From a virus: a stretch of 56,840 nt of DNA. The notes beneath the pieces are model-generated. The model searched no databases. It was not told where the DNA came from and saw nothing but the letters and a program-made list of their open reading frames with translations. The stretch's first letter is position 1; every line of letters begins with the position of its first letter. Positions 16,952 to 26,213 of the stretch are shown here, piece by piece. The stretch lies in IMG/VR virus record IMGVR_UViG_3300046530_000095, positions 1 to 56,840 of that record. One strand, 5' to 3'. The translations under genes and the position numbers were made by a program.

Positions 16952-17298
16952 CCGTTCGTTATCTCGGCATGAATCGTGCCACCGGTCTGAGTGTGTCCGA
17001 TTCCGGACATATCAGTCAGAGCGTGCGCGACATTCTTATTACCCCCATCGGCTCGCGCGTGATGCGCCGTGATTATGGTTCGCTGCTGTCGGCACTGATT
17101 GACCAGCCTGATAACCTGGCGCTACGCCTGCAAATTATGTCGGCCTGCTACATGGCGATCCTGAAATGGGAGCCACGCATCCGGCTGACGGCCATCACCT
17201 TTGAAAGCACCACCGCAGGCACGTTATTTGTCGACATCACTGGCGTACGTACCGGCACCGGTGGCGCGTCATTTTCCTTAACCATTCCCCTGAGCTGA
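16948..17298 (+). CDS. W: Baseplate wedge protein, P2 gpW
   Basis: A 116-residue protein of the gp25-like lysozyme-fold family that forms the baseplate wedge with J and I. MTVRYLGMNRATGLSVSD and DIHLTPIGSRVMRRDYGS-like segments are typical. It overlaps V by four bases. Confidence 0.94.
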   Translation: MTVRYLGMNRATGLSVSDSGHISQSVRDILITPIGSRVMRRDYGSLLSALIDQPDNLALRLQIMSACYMAILKWEPRIRLTAITFESTTAGTLFVDITGVRTGTGGASFSLTIPLS

Positions 17299-17302
17299 GA
17301 TT

Positions 17303-18211
17303 ATGGCAACCATTGACCTGAGCCAGTTACCCGCCCCGGATGTGGTCGAGGTGCTGGACTATGAAACCCTGCTGGCCGAGCGCAAAGCGACGCTGATTTC
17401 CCTCTATCCCGAAGATGAGCAGGAAGCGGTCGCGCGCACGCTGGCGCTTGAATCCGAGCCCATCGTCAAACTGCTGGAGGAAAACGCGTATCGTGAGCTG
17501 ATTTTGCGCCAGCGTGTTAACGAGTCGGCGCTGGCGGTGATGCTGGCATTTTCCAGGGCGAATGACCTCGATGTGCTCGGCGCAAATAATAATGTCACCC
17601 GCCTGGTGATCACCCCTGCCGATGACACCGCTATCCCGCCGGTGCTCGCCGTCATGGAATCCGACAGTGATTTCCGTCTGCGTATTCAGCAGTCCTTTGA
17701 AGGGTTAAGCGTGGCGGGGCCGGTCGGGGCGTATCAGTTCCATGGCCGCAGTGCTGACGGGCGGGTCGCTGATATTGCGGTCGAAAGTCCGTCTCCTGCC
17801 TGCGTGACGATTTCGGTGCTGTCGCGTGAAGGGGACGGCACCGCCAGCGAAGAACTGATCCGTATCGTCGATAAGGCACTGAATGCTGAGGATGTGCGCC
17901 CGGTGGCCGACCGGGTGACGGTACAAAGTGCCGACATTATTCCTTATCAGATCACGGCAGTACTGCACTTGTATCCGGGGCCGGAGGTTGAGCCCATCCG
18001 CCAGGCTGCGGAGCAAAAATTACAGGCCTATATCGCCACGCAGCACCGACTCGGGCGTGATATTCGTCTGTCGGCCATCTATGCCGCGCTGCATGTTGAG
18101 GGTGTGCAACGGGTGGAACTGGCAAGCCCGACCGTCGACCTTGTCATCGCCCCGCATCAGGCGGCGAGCTGCACCGGTTACACCCTGAGTGTCGGGGCGT
18201 CGGATGAATAG
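17303..18211 (+). CDS. J: Baseplate wedge protein, P2 gpJ
   Basis: A 302-residue protein, the length of P2 gpJ, forming the baseplate edge to which fibres attach. The beginning LSQLPAPDVVEVLDYETLLAERK is canonical. It starts 4 bases after W, and its end overlaps the start of I. Confidence 0.94.
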   Translation: MATIDLSQLPAPDVVEVLDYETLLAERKATLISLYPEDEQEAVARTLALESEPIVKLLEENAYRELILRQRVNESALAVMLAFSRANDLDVLGANNNVTRLVITPADDTAIPPVLAVMESDSDFRLRIQQSFEGLSVAGPVGAYQFHGRSADGRVADIAVESPSPACVTISVLSREGDGTASEELIRIVDKALNAEDVRPVADRVTVQSADIIPYQITAVLHLYPGPEVEPIRQAAEQKLQAYIATQHRLGRDIRLSAIYAALHVEGVQRVELASPTVDLVIAPHQAASCTGYTLSVGASDE

Positions 18212-18815
18212 CGTCAGGTTGTTGCCGGTTGGCTCATCCGCGCTGGAAGTCGCCGCCGCGCAGGCGCTGGCGGAGCTGACCCGCGTCCCGGTGCCACTGC
18301 GGACACTCTGGAACTGGCGTACCTGTCCGGTTCATCTGCTGCCTTATCTGGCCTGGGCATTTTCGGTCGACCGGTGGGATGAGCGCTGGCCGGAAGCTAC
18401 CAAACGCAACGTTGTGGCCGCCGCGCATTTTGTTCATCGCCATAAAGGCACCATCAGTGCGCTGCGTCGTGTAGTGGAGCCGCTCGGTTATCTGATTGAG
18501 GTGCGGGAGTGGTGGCAGCTTAATGAAACGCCCGGCACTTTCCGCCTGGTCGTCGGAGTGCTTGATACCGGTATTACCGATGAAATGTATCAGGAACTGG
18601 AGCGCCTGATTGCGGATGCCAAACCCGCCAGCCGCCACCTCACCGGGCTTGCCATCAGCCTGAGCACCGACGGTACCGGCTTTATCGGCTCTGGCTGTTA
18701 TGACGGCGACACCATGACGGTTTACCCGTACTCCCCGGAAGATATCACCGTTGGCGGCATCTATTACCCGGCTTCGGCCATTCATTTAATTGATAACCTG
18801 AGAGTGAACGCATGA
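18204..18815 (+). CDS. I: Tail protein, P2 gpI
   Basis: A 203-residue baseplate protein linking J to the fibre. The ATG at 18204 ([15 protein letters not shown]) overlaps the J stop by eight bases and is preferred to an earlier in-frame GTG. The family motif [14 protein letters not shown] is present. Confidence 0.93.
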   Translation: MNSVRLLPVGSSALEVAAAQALAELTRVPVPLRTLWNWRTCPVHLLPYLAWAFSVDRWDERWPEATKRNVVAAAHFVHRHKGTISALRRVVEPLGYLIEVREWWQLNETPGTFRLVVGVLDTGITDEMYQELERLIADAKPASRHLTGLAISLSTDGTGFIGSGCYDGDTMTVYPYSPEDITVGGIYYPASAIHLIDNLRVNA

Positions 18816-20485
18816 GCGCGAAATTCTTTGCCATTCTGACGAATCAGGGCGCTGCGCAACTGGCTAACGCGGCAGCGCTGGGAACAAAATTAAACCTCAC
18901 GCAACTTGCGATCGGGGATGGTGGTGGCGTCTTGCCGGTACCCGACCCGGCGCAAACGGCACTGCTGGGCGAAAAACGTCGCGCAGCCCTGAACCTGCTG
19001 AGCGTTGACCCGAACAATACCAGCCAGATTATTGCCGAGCAGATTATCCCGGAAAATGAGGGCGGTTTCTGGATACGTGAAATCGGTCTGTTTGATGATG
19101 CCGGTATCCTGATTGCCATCGCCAACTGCCCGGAAACCTACAAGCCGCAATTGCAGGAAGGCAGCGGACGCACGCAGACCATCCGCATGGTGCTGATTGT
19201 GTCGAGCACCGAATCTGTCACGTTAAAAATCGACCCGTCGGTTGTTCTGGCGACCCGTAAATATGTCGATGACCGGGTGATTGAGGTGAAAGCGTATGCC
19301 GATAACCTGCTGGCACAACACGTCGCAGCCGCTGACCCTCATAAACAATATGCGCCCAAAAACTCACCGGGATTAACAGGCAAACCGACCGCACCGACAG
19401 CCGCACAAACGGAAAACTCCACGCAACTGGCGACCACTGCATTTGTAAAAGCAGCGTTGTCTGCGCTGGTTGCGTCGTCTCCTGCAGCACTGGACACACT
19501 CAAAGAACTGGCCGATGCGCTCGGGAACGATGCTAATTTTTCCACAACCGTGATGAATGCGCTGGCGGCTAAGCAACCACTTGACGCGACGCTGACAGCG
19601 CTTGCGGGAAAAGATGTGGCAGGGCTTCTCGCATATCTTGGTTTGACTACAGCTCTGGGAAATAAGCAGCCGCTGGATGCCACCCTGACAGCACTTTCAG
19701 GGCTGGTAAATGCGGCCAACAAACTCCCATATTTCACGGGCACAGATACGATGGCCGTTGCTGACCTGTCAGCATTTGTTCGCACAATGCTTGGGAAAGC
19801 TAACGCGGATGCCGTTCTTTCATATCTTGGTCTGGGCGATGGCACAGGACGACTGGTTAAATGCCAGGTATTCAAATCATCCGGCACCTACACGCCCACA
19901 GCAGGAACCAAATTCGCGATTGTTGAAGTCGTCGGTGGAGGTGGTGCAGGCGGTGGCTGTCAGGTGGGAACGGCCAGCAATGCGGCCAGCGGCGGTGGCG
20001 GAATGTCGGGTGAATATGCAAAAGCCCGCATTGATAACCCGACAGCGACAACAGTGACCGTGGGTTATGGTGGCACGGGTACCAGCGCCGCACCCGGTGC
20101 GACCGGAGGAAACTCATCATTTGGCACCGTCGTCACCGCTAAAGGTGGGCTGGGTGGCGCAACGTTGTCCGAAGGGGCTGGAGTCGCCATCGTAGGCCCA
20201 TCTGGGGGGTATGTCGTTGGGTATACAGGTGCGAACATCTTTGGGAGTGGCAGTGGCTACACCATGCCGGGAACGCGTTATTCAGGAGGCCTGGCACTGG
20301 GTGGCCCCGGTGGAAGCTCCGTGTTGGGTCAGGGCGCAGCATCACAGGCTATTGTCGGTGAAGGGATTGATGCTAAAGGGCATGGCGGTGGCGGAAGTGG
20401 AGCCTGTGTTTACGGTGGTGCAACTCAGCAGCGTGCGGGCGGTGCTGGAATGGCCGGCATAGTTATTGTCTGGGAGTATGCATAA
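18812..20485 (+). CDS. H: Tail fibre protein, P2 gpH-type, glycine-rich tip
   Basis: A 557-residue receptor-binding fibre. Residues 1-160 are the conserved P2 gpH baseplate-attachment domain ([34 protein letters not shown]). The middle has fibre repeats, including two copies of [14 protein letters not shown]. From about residue 350 the sequence changes to a glycine-rich domain ([41 protein letters not shown]). Such polyglycine tips (Gly_rich_2-type) form the receptor-binding end of other phage fibres. The tip is probably a swapped host-range module. It overlaps I by four bases and G by one. Confidence 0.9.
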   Translation: MSAKFFAILTNQGAAQLANAAALGTKLNLTQLAIGDGGGVLPVPDPAQTALLGEKRRAALNLLSVDPNNTSQIIAEQIIPENEGGFWIREIGLFDDAGILIAIANCPETYKPQLQEGSGRTQTIRMVLIVSSTESVTLKIDPSVVLATRKYVDDRVIEVKAYADNLLAQHVAAADPHKQYAPKNSPGLTGKPTAPTAAQTENSTQLATTAFVKAALSALVASSPAALDTLKELADALGNDANFSTTVMNALAAKQPLDATLTALAGKDVAGLLAYLGLTTALGNKQPLDATLTALSGLVNAANKLPYFTGTDTMAVADLSAFVRTMLGKANADAVLSYLGLGDGTGRLVKCQVFKSSGTYTPTAGTKFAIVEVVGGGGAGGGCQVGTASNAASGGGGMSGEYAKARIDNPTATTVTVGYGGTGTSAAPGATGGNSSFGTVVTAKGGLGGATLSEGAGVAIVGPSGGYVVGYTGANIFGSGSGYTMPGTRYSGGLALGGPGGSSVLGQGAASQAIVGEGIDAKGHGGGGSGACVYGGATQQRAGGAGMAGIVIVWEYA

Positions 20486-20901
20486 TGAGTCTGACATTTG
20501 CAGTAATCGAAAATAATGTCGTTGTTAATATGATTGTCTGGGATGGCGCTACAGCTTATGGGGTCGGTGGGGATCAGACGCTGATAAAGGTGCCAGGCAC
20601 AGAATATGGTAGACCCGTTCCGGGTATTGGCTGGCATTTCGACCACGGCGTATTCACTCCACCGCCTCAGCCCGTAAAAACACAGGATGAACTGGTTTCC
20701 GATGCTGAACAGGAAAGGCAATCCCGGCTTGCGCATGCTAATGCAGTAACAGCCGACTGGCGGACTGATTTATTACTGGGAACAATCAATGATGAAGATA
20801 AAGCAAAGCTGATTGCCTGGATGCAATACATCAAAGATGTGAAAGCGGGAGATACCTCAAACCCGACAGATATCCGTTGGCCCCTATTACCCGCAGCATA
20901 G
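20485..20901 (+). CDS. G: Tail fibre assembly chaperone, P2 gpG (Caudo_TAP)
   Basis: A 138-residue fibre chaperone. The C-terminal half has the family pattern (ANAVTADWRTDLLLGTINDEDKAKLIAWMQYIKDV, then DIRWPLLP). The N-terminal part follows the short type seen with glycine-rich fibres. The ATG overlaps the H stop. Confidence 0.88.
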   Translation: MSLTFAVIENNVVVNMIVWDGATAYGVGGDQTLIKVPGTEYGRPVPGIGWHFDHGVFTPPPQPVKTQDELVSDAEQERQSRLAHANAVTADWRTDLLLGTINDEDKAKLIAWMQYIKDVKAGDTSNPTDIRWPLLPAA

Positions 20902-20914
20902 AAATCTTTGAGAG

Positions 20915-20954
20915 AATGCCCTGTCGCGCCCTCAGTCTGAGGGCATTTTCTTTC
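20915..20954 (+). terminator. Terminator after fibre operon
   Basis: AATGCCCT pairs with AGGGCATT (or the inner GCCCTCA with TGAGGGC), followed by TTTTCTTT. It ends the V-G operon before the FI operon. Confidence 0.7.
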
Positions 20955-21049
20955 CTGTTGTACCCGCCTCCAGCCTACGACCTTCGCTCGCCGACACCCT
21001 GTACAACACACGAAAATAGACACTCCAGAAAACTTATGGAGTGACCCGG

Positions 21050-22237
21050 ATGGCTGACTATCACCACGGTGTGCAGGTTGTTGAAATCAACGACGGCACG
21101 CGTGTTATTTCTACGGTCTCGACGGCGGTCATCGGCATGGTGTGTACCGCCTGCGATGCTGACGCAAAGACTTTCCCCCTCAATGAGCCGGTATTAATCA
21201 CCAATGTGCAGGCCGCGATTGCCAAAGCCGGAACCCTGGGCACGCTGGCGGCTTCTTTGCAGGCGATTGCTGACCAGTGCAAACCGGTCACGATTGTGGT
21301 GCGTGTTGAAGAAGGCAGCGGCGATGATGAAGCCAATGCGCACGCGCAGACCATTTCCAACATCATCGGCGGCACCGATGAGCACGGCAAATACACCGGC
21401 ATTAAAGCGCTGCTGACCGCCGAAGCGGTGACCGGTGTCCGTCCGCGCATTCTCGGCGTGCCGGGGCTGGATTCACAGGAGGTAGCGGTTGCGCTGGCCT
21501 CTGTTTGTGTCAGTCTGCGCGCCTTTGGTTATGTCAGTGCGTGGAACTGCAAAACCCTGAGCGATGCCATCAAGTACCGCGACAATTTCAGCCAGCGTGA
21601 ATTAATGGTTATCTGGCCGGACTTTATCGCCTGGGACACGGAGAAGAACGCCAGTGCTCCGGCTTACGCCACCGCGCGCGCACTTGGCCTGCGTGCTTTT
21701 ATCGACCAGACGGTCGGCTGGCATAAAACCCTGTCTAACGTCGGCGTGCAGGGTGTCACCGGCATCAGTGCGTCCGTGTTCTGGGATTTACAGGCACCCG
21801 GCACCGATGCTGACCTGCTGAATGAGGCGGGTGTCACGACGCTTATCCGCAAGGATGGCTTCCGCTACTGGGGCAACCGCACCTGTTCTGATGACCCGTT
21901 ATTCCTGTTTGAAAACTACACCCGCACCGCGCAGGTGATTGCCGACACCATGGCCGAGGGGCATATGTGGGCGGTGGATAAGCCGATCACCCCGGTGCTC
22001 ATCCGCGACATTGTTGACGGCATCAAAGCTAAATTCCGCGAGCTGAAAAGCGGCGGTTATATCGTGGATGCGGATTGCTGGTTTGATGAAACGGCCAACG
22101 ATAAAGAATCGCTGAAAGCCGGGAAGCTCTATCTCGATTACGACTACACGCCGGTGCCGCCACTGGAAAACCTCACCCTGCGTCAGCGCATCACCGATAA
22201 ATACCTGGTGAACCTGATTGCCTCGGTTAACGGATAA
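21050..22237 (+). CDS. FI: Tail sheath protein, P2 gpFI
   Basis: The contractile sheath subunit, 395 residues (P2 FI 396). MADYHHGVQVVEINDGTRVIS at ATG 21050 is the family start; a GTG three codons upstream is less likely. The contractile-sheath ending (YTPVPPLENLTLRQRITDKYL) is intact. It follows a 148-base leader that should contain the Ogr-dependent late promoter. Confidence 0.95.
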   Translation: MADYHHGVQVVEINDGTRVISTVSTAVIGMVCTACDADAKTFPLNEPVLITNVQAAIAKAGTLGTLAASLQAIADQCKPVTIVVRVEEGSGDDEANAHAQTISNIIGGTDEHGKYTGIKALLTAEAVTGVRPRILGVPGLDSQEVAVALASVCVSLRAFGYVSAWNCKTLSDAIKYRDNFSQRELMVIWPDFIAWDTEKNASAPAYATARALGLRAFIDQTVGWHKTLSNVGVQGVTGISASVFWDLQAPGTDADLLNEAGVTTLIRKDGFRYWGNRTCSDDPLFLFENYTRTAQVIADTMAEGHMWAVDKPITPVLIRDIVDGIKAKFRELKSGGYIVDADCWFDETANDKESLKAGKLYLDYDYTPVPPLENLTLRQRITDKYLVNLIASVNG

Positions 22238-22249
22238 GGAGCCAGAAAC

Positions 22250-22771
22250 ATGGCAATGCCCCGCAAGCTCAAGTCATTAAACCTGTTTAACGACGGTCTC
22301 AGTTACATGGGGGTCGCATCCTCCGTCACGCTGCCCAAACTCACCCGCAAGCTGGAAGCGTGGCGCGGTGCCGGAATGAACGGTGCCGCGCATGTGGATT
22401 TTGGTCTCGATGATGACGCGCTGACCCTTGAATGGACACTCGGCGGCTTCCCGGATGAGGCGCTCTGGGCACAGTACGCGCTGCCAGGAGCCTCCAGTGT
22501 GCCGCTGCGTTTTGCAGGCTCTTATCAGCGCGACGACACGGAAGAAGAAACCGCCGTCGAGGTGGTGGTGCGTGGCCGTCACAAGGAATTTGACGGTGGC
22601 GACAGCAAACAGGGTGAGGACACCGAAACCAAAATCACCACAGTGTGCACCTACTACAAGCTGACGATGAACGGCAAAGAGCTGATTGAAATCGACACCA
22701 TCAACATGATTGAGAAGGTCAACGGCGTCGACCGGCTTGAGCAGCGCCGCCGCAATATCGGTCTGTCTTAA
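22250..22771 (+). CDS. FII: Major tail tube protein, P2 gpFII
   Basis: The inner tube subunit, 173 residues (P2 172). MAMPRKLKSLNLFNDGLSYMG is the canonical start, preceded by an AAGGAG ribosome site. It is co-transcribed with FI. Confidence 0.95.
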   Translation: MAMPRKLKSLNLFNDGLSYMGVASSVTLPKLTRKLEAWRGAGMNGAAHVDFGLDDDALTLEWTLGGFPDEALWAQYALPGASSVPLRFAGSYQRDDTEEETAVEVVVRGRHKEFDGGDSKQGEDTETKITTVCTYYKLTMNGKELIEIDTINMIEKVNGVDRLEQRRRNIGLS

Positions 22772-22833
22772 TGCACTTCCCGGTTAGCCTGGCTGGCCGG
22801 TTAACCCTTATTAAATTCCCGGAGTAAAACCTT

Positions 22834-23145
22834 ATGAGCAACGCAAAAAATTACAAAAACACCTCTGATAACCCGAACATTGTGACCCTGGTGAAGCCAA
22901 TTAAACGCGGCGACATCGTGATTGAAACTATCACCCTGATTAAACCGACCGCAGGCACCCTGCGCGGGGTGAGCCTGGCCGATGTCGCCAGCTCGGATGT
23001 GAACGCGCTGATTAAAGTCCTGCCACGCATGACCTATCCGGGTCTGACCGAGTCGGATGTCGTCGCCATGGAGCTGCCGGACATGATGACGCTGGCCGCG
23101 AAGGTGATCGGTTTTTTGGCTCCGGCTTCGGCTTCGGCGGCTTAA
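22834..23145 (+). CDS. E: Tail assembly protein, P2 gpE
   Basis: The zero-frame tail-assembly chaperone, 103 residues. Near its 3' end the in-phase slippery heptamer T-TTT-TTG (23112-23118) lets some ribosomes move back one base and make the longer E-E' product, as in P2 and lambda G-GT. The Ala/Ser-rich end (PASASAA) belongs only to the unshifted product. Confidence 0.92.
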   Translation: MSNAKNYKNTSDNPNIVTLVKPIKRGDIVIETITLIKPTAGTLRGVSLADVASSDVNALIKVLPRMTYPGLTESDVVAMELPDMMTLAAKVIGFLAPASASAA

Positions 23146-23297
23146 GTTTTCCACCGGGTTTATCGGTTGACGATCTGATGGCGGATATCGCGGTGATATT
23201 TCACTGGCCGCCGTCAGAACTCTACGCCCTGAGCCTGAGTGACCTCATCAGCTGGCGCGAGATGGCGCTGAAACGGAGCGGAAATTCTCATGAGTAA
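23118..23297 (+). CDS. E': E' frameshift extension of tail chaperone E
   Basis: After a -1 shift at 23112-23118 translation continues as GSGFGFGGLSFPPG and ends at the TAA at 23295, giving a 154-residue E-E' fusion. The extension contains HWPPSELYALSLSDLISWREMAL, the conserved E' segment. It has no start of its own and overlaps the T start. The fusion helps wind gpT for tail assembly. Confidence 0.88.
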   Translation, partial: GSGFGFGGLSFPPGLSVDDLMADIAVIFHWPPSELYALSLSDLISWREMALKRSGNSHE

Positions 23298-25740
23298 TAA
23301 CGTCAGAATCGAAGTGCTGTTAAAAGCCGTTGACCAGGCGACGCGCCCGTTTAAACACATTCAGACGGCAAGCAAGACGCTGTCGGGTGATATTCGCAAT
23401 ACGCAGAAAACCCTCAAAGAGTTAAACGGCCAGGCGTCACGTATCGAGGGTTTTCGTAAAACCAGCGCGCAGCTTGCGGTCACCGGTCAGTCACTGAATA
23501 AAGCGAAGACCGAAGCCGAAGCGCTGGCGACGCAATTTAAAAGTACCGAACGCCCGACGCGCGAGCAGGCCAAAGCACTGGCAACGGCAAAAGCGGCCGC
23601 AGACGGGTTGCAGACGAAATTTAACAGCCTGACCGAATCCGTGAAGCGCCAGCAACGCGAACTCGGCCAGGCCGGGATTAACACCCGCAACCTTACTGCT
23701 GACGAGCTGCGTTTAAAGGGACGCATCAGCGAAACCACCAGTCAGCTTAACCGGCAGAAGCTGGCGCTCGAGCAGGTCAGCGCGAAGCAGGCCAGACTCA
23801 ACGCGGTGAAAAACCGTTATCAGGCCGGAAAGGAGCTGGCCGGAACGGCTGGCGCAGTGGGTGCTGCCGGTGTTGGCATGGCAACCGCAGGTGTGGCAGC
23901 GGGTGTGGGGATCCTCAAACCCGGCTACGACTTTGCGCAGAAAAATTCCGAGTTGCAGGCCGTGCTCGGGGTGGAAAAAACCTCACCGGAAATGGAAGCC
24001 CTGCGTAAACAGGCACGCCAGCTCGGGGACAACACCGCCGCATCAGCCGATGACGCCGCCGGTGCGCAGATTATTATCGCCAAATCCGGTAGGGATGCTG
24101 CTGCCATTCAGGCGGCAACGCCGGTCACGCTGAATATGGCGCTCGCCAACCAGCGCACCATGGAAGAAAACGCCGCGCTGCTGATGGGAATGCGCTCGGC
24201 TTTCCAGCTTTCCAACGACAAGGTCGCGCATATCGGGGATGTGCTCTCGACCACGATGAACAAAACCGCCGCCGACTTTAACGGGCTGAGTGATGCGCTC
24301 ACCTATGTGGCTCCGGTGGCGAAAAATGCCGGTATCAGCATTGAAGAAACCGCCGCGATGGCGGGTGCGCTGCATGACGCTAAAATCACTGGCTCAATGG
24401 CAGGCACCGGCAGTCGTGCGGTGATCAGTCGGTTACAGGCACCGGTCGGTCAGGCAAAAACCGCACTCAGTGAGTTAAAAGTCAGCACCGCCGACCGCCA
24501 GGGCAATATGCGCCCACTGTTTACCATCCTCAAAGAAATGCAGGGAAGCTTTGAGAAAAACAAGCTCGGTACGGCGCAGCGTGCGGAGTATATGAAAGTC
24601 ATCTTTGGTGAGGAAGCCAGCTCCGCAGCCGCCGTGCTGATGACCGATGCCATGACCGGAAAACTCGATAAGCTCACCGCCACCTTTAAAGCCTCGGACG
24701 GGAAAACCGCTGAGCTGGTCAAAGTGATGCAGGACAATCTCGGCGGCGACTTTAAAGAGTTTCAGTCGGCGTATGAGGCGGTTGGCACCGACCTGTTTGA
24801 CCAGCAGGAATCCTCACTCCGTAAGCTGACCCAGACCACCACAAAGTATGTGCTCAAACTCGACCACTGGATTGTGCAGAACAAAGGGCTGGCGCAGACG
24901 CTGCTCAAGGTCGGCGGTGTCGCACTGGCGGTGATTGGCATGGTCGGGGCAATCGGTCTGGTCGCGTGGCCGGTGATTGCGGGCATCAATGGCATTATTG
25001 CCGCCGCCGGTCTGCTCTGGACGGCCTTTACGGTAGCCGGGAGTGCCATCATCACCGTGCTCGGGGCGCTCACCTGGCCGATAGTGGCCGTCGGTGCGGC
25101 GGTTGTCGCTGGTGTGATACTCATCCGCAAATACTGGGAGCCGCTGGGCGCTTTCTTCTCCGGTGTGGTGGAAGGTCTGAAAGCCGCCTTTGCGCCGGTG
25201 ACTGAGATGTTTGCGCCACTGGCTCCGGTGTTTGAGGTGATTGGGCAGAAGGTACAACTGCTCTGGCAGTGGTTTAAAGAGCTGATCGCCCCCGTGAAAG
25301 CCAGCAAGGACACGCTCGACAGTTGCAAAGAATCCGGCGTGGCGTTTGGTCAGGCACTGGCCGGTGCTTTCCGGTTAGCCATGACACCGTTTACCGCCCT
25401 GCGCGACGGTATCGAGTGGGTGCTCGACAAGCTCGGCATCATCAATAAGGAAACCAGTCAGCTTGATGCGAAAGCCGAGAAGGTCAATGCATACGCTAAC
25501 GGTTCCGGTGGCGGGTATTCCCCGTCCGGTGGGGTGCTGACCGGCGGTTATGGCAGTTATCAGCCGGTGACGGCCAATGCCGGTAAAACCTACACCGACC
25601 AGAGCCGCAATGAGTATCACATTGCCATTGGCGGTGGTGTGCAGAACGGCGGAGAACTTGACCGACAGCTGCGCGACAGCCTGGAAAAATACGAGCGTGA
25701 AAAGCGAGCCAAGCAACGCGCCAGCATGATGCACGACTAA
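23290..25740 (+). CDS. T: Tail tape measure protein, P2 gpT
   Basis: This 816-residue protein sets tail length (P2 gpT 815) and is probably injected with the DNA. It has an N-terminal coiled-coil region (residues 20-190), a Gly/Ala-rich region, the TP901-type core (ADFNGLSDALTYVAPVAKNAG), and hydrophobic segments around residues 540-610 (GGVALAVIGMVGAIGLVAW). It overlaps the E' stop. Confidence 0.95.
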   Translation: MSNNVRIEVLLKAVDQATRPFKHIQTASKTLSGDIRNTQKTLKELNGQASRIEGFRKTSAQLAVTGQSLNKAKTEAEALATQFKSTERPTREQAKALATAKAAADGLQTKFNSLTESVKRQQRELGQAGINTRNLTADELRLKGRISETTSQLNRQKLALEQVSAKQARLNAVKNRYQAGKELAGTAGAVGAAGVGMATAGVAAGVGILKPGYDFAQKNSELQAVLGVEKTSPEMEALRKQARQLGDNTAASADDAAGAQIIIAKSGRDAAAIQAATPVTLNMALANQRTMEENAALLMGMRSAFQLSNDKVAHIGDVLSTTMNKTAADFNGLSDALTYVAPVAKNAGISIEETAAMAGALHDAKITGSMAGTGSRAVISRLQAPVGQAKTALSELKVSTADRQGNMRPLFTILKEMQGSFEKNKLGTAQRAEYMKVIFGEEASSAAAVLMTDAMTGKLDKLTATFKASDGKTAELVKVMQDNLGGDFKEFQSAYEAVGTDLFDQQESSLRKLTQTTTKYVLKLDHWIVQNKGLAQTLLKVGGVALAVIGMVGAIGLVAWPVIAGINGIIAAAGLLWTAFTVAGSAIITVLGALTWPIVAVGAAVVAGVILIRKYWEPLGAFFSGVVEGLKAAFAPVTEMFAPLAPVFEVIGQKVQLLWQWFKELIAPVKASKDTLDSCKESGVAFGQALAGAFRLAMTPFTALRDGIEWVLDKLGIINKETSQLDAKAEKVNAYANGSGGGYSPSGGVLTGGYGSYQPVTANAGKTYTDQSRNEYHIAIGGGVQNGGELDRQLRDSLEKYEREKRAKQRASMMHD

Positions 25741-25751
25741 GGAGACTGACC

Positions 25752-26213
25752 ATGATGCTTGTTCTCGGCATGTTTGTTTTTCAGTTGCAGACGCTGCCTT
25801 ACCAGAGCCTGCAACGCGATGTGGATTACCGCTGGCCGTCAAACAGCCGCGTCGGTCAGCGACCGGCGATGCAGTTTCTCGGCGTGAATGAGGAAAAAAT
25901 TGTCTTAAGCGGAAGCCTGCTGCCGGAAATCACCGGTGGCCGATTGTCACTGCTGGCGCTTAATCTGATGGCCGATGAGGGGCGCGCCTGGCCGCTGCTC
26001 GATGGCAGTGGCACCATTTACGGCATGTTTGTGATTAATTCGGTGAGTGAGACATACACCGAGTTTTTTGCCGACGGCTCGGCGCGCAAAATTGATTTCA
26101 CCGTCAACCTCACACGTGTGGATGAATCCCTGACAGCGATGTTTGGCGACATCCAGAAACAGGCCGACAGCCTGGTCGGGAACATGCAGAGCAAAGTCGG
26201 AGGGTTATTCTGA
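25752..26213 (+). CDS. U: Tail protein, P2 gpU
   Basis: A 153-residue tail-tip protein (P2 gpU 159). It has the family segments FQLQTLPYQSLQRDVDYRWPSNSRVG and WPLLDGSGTIYGMFVI. Two adjacent ATG codons exist, at 25752 and 25755. The end overlaps the D start by one base. Confidence 0.93.
   Translation: MMLVLGMFVFQLQTLPYQSLQRDVDYRWPSNSRVGQRPAMQFLGVNEEKIVLSGSLLPEITGGRLSLLALNLMADEGRAWPLLDGSGTIYGMFVINSVSETYTEFFADGSARKIDFTVNLTRVDESLTAMFGDIQKQADSLVGNMQSKVGGLF

Noticed and set aside
20956-21049. Ogr site before FI (TGTTGTACCC near 20956)
   Set aside because: As above, only the left half of TGT-N12-ACA is clear; a promoter is expected here but not proven.
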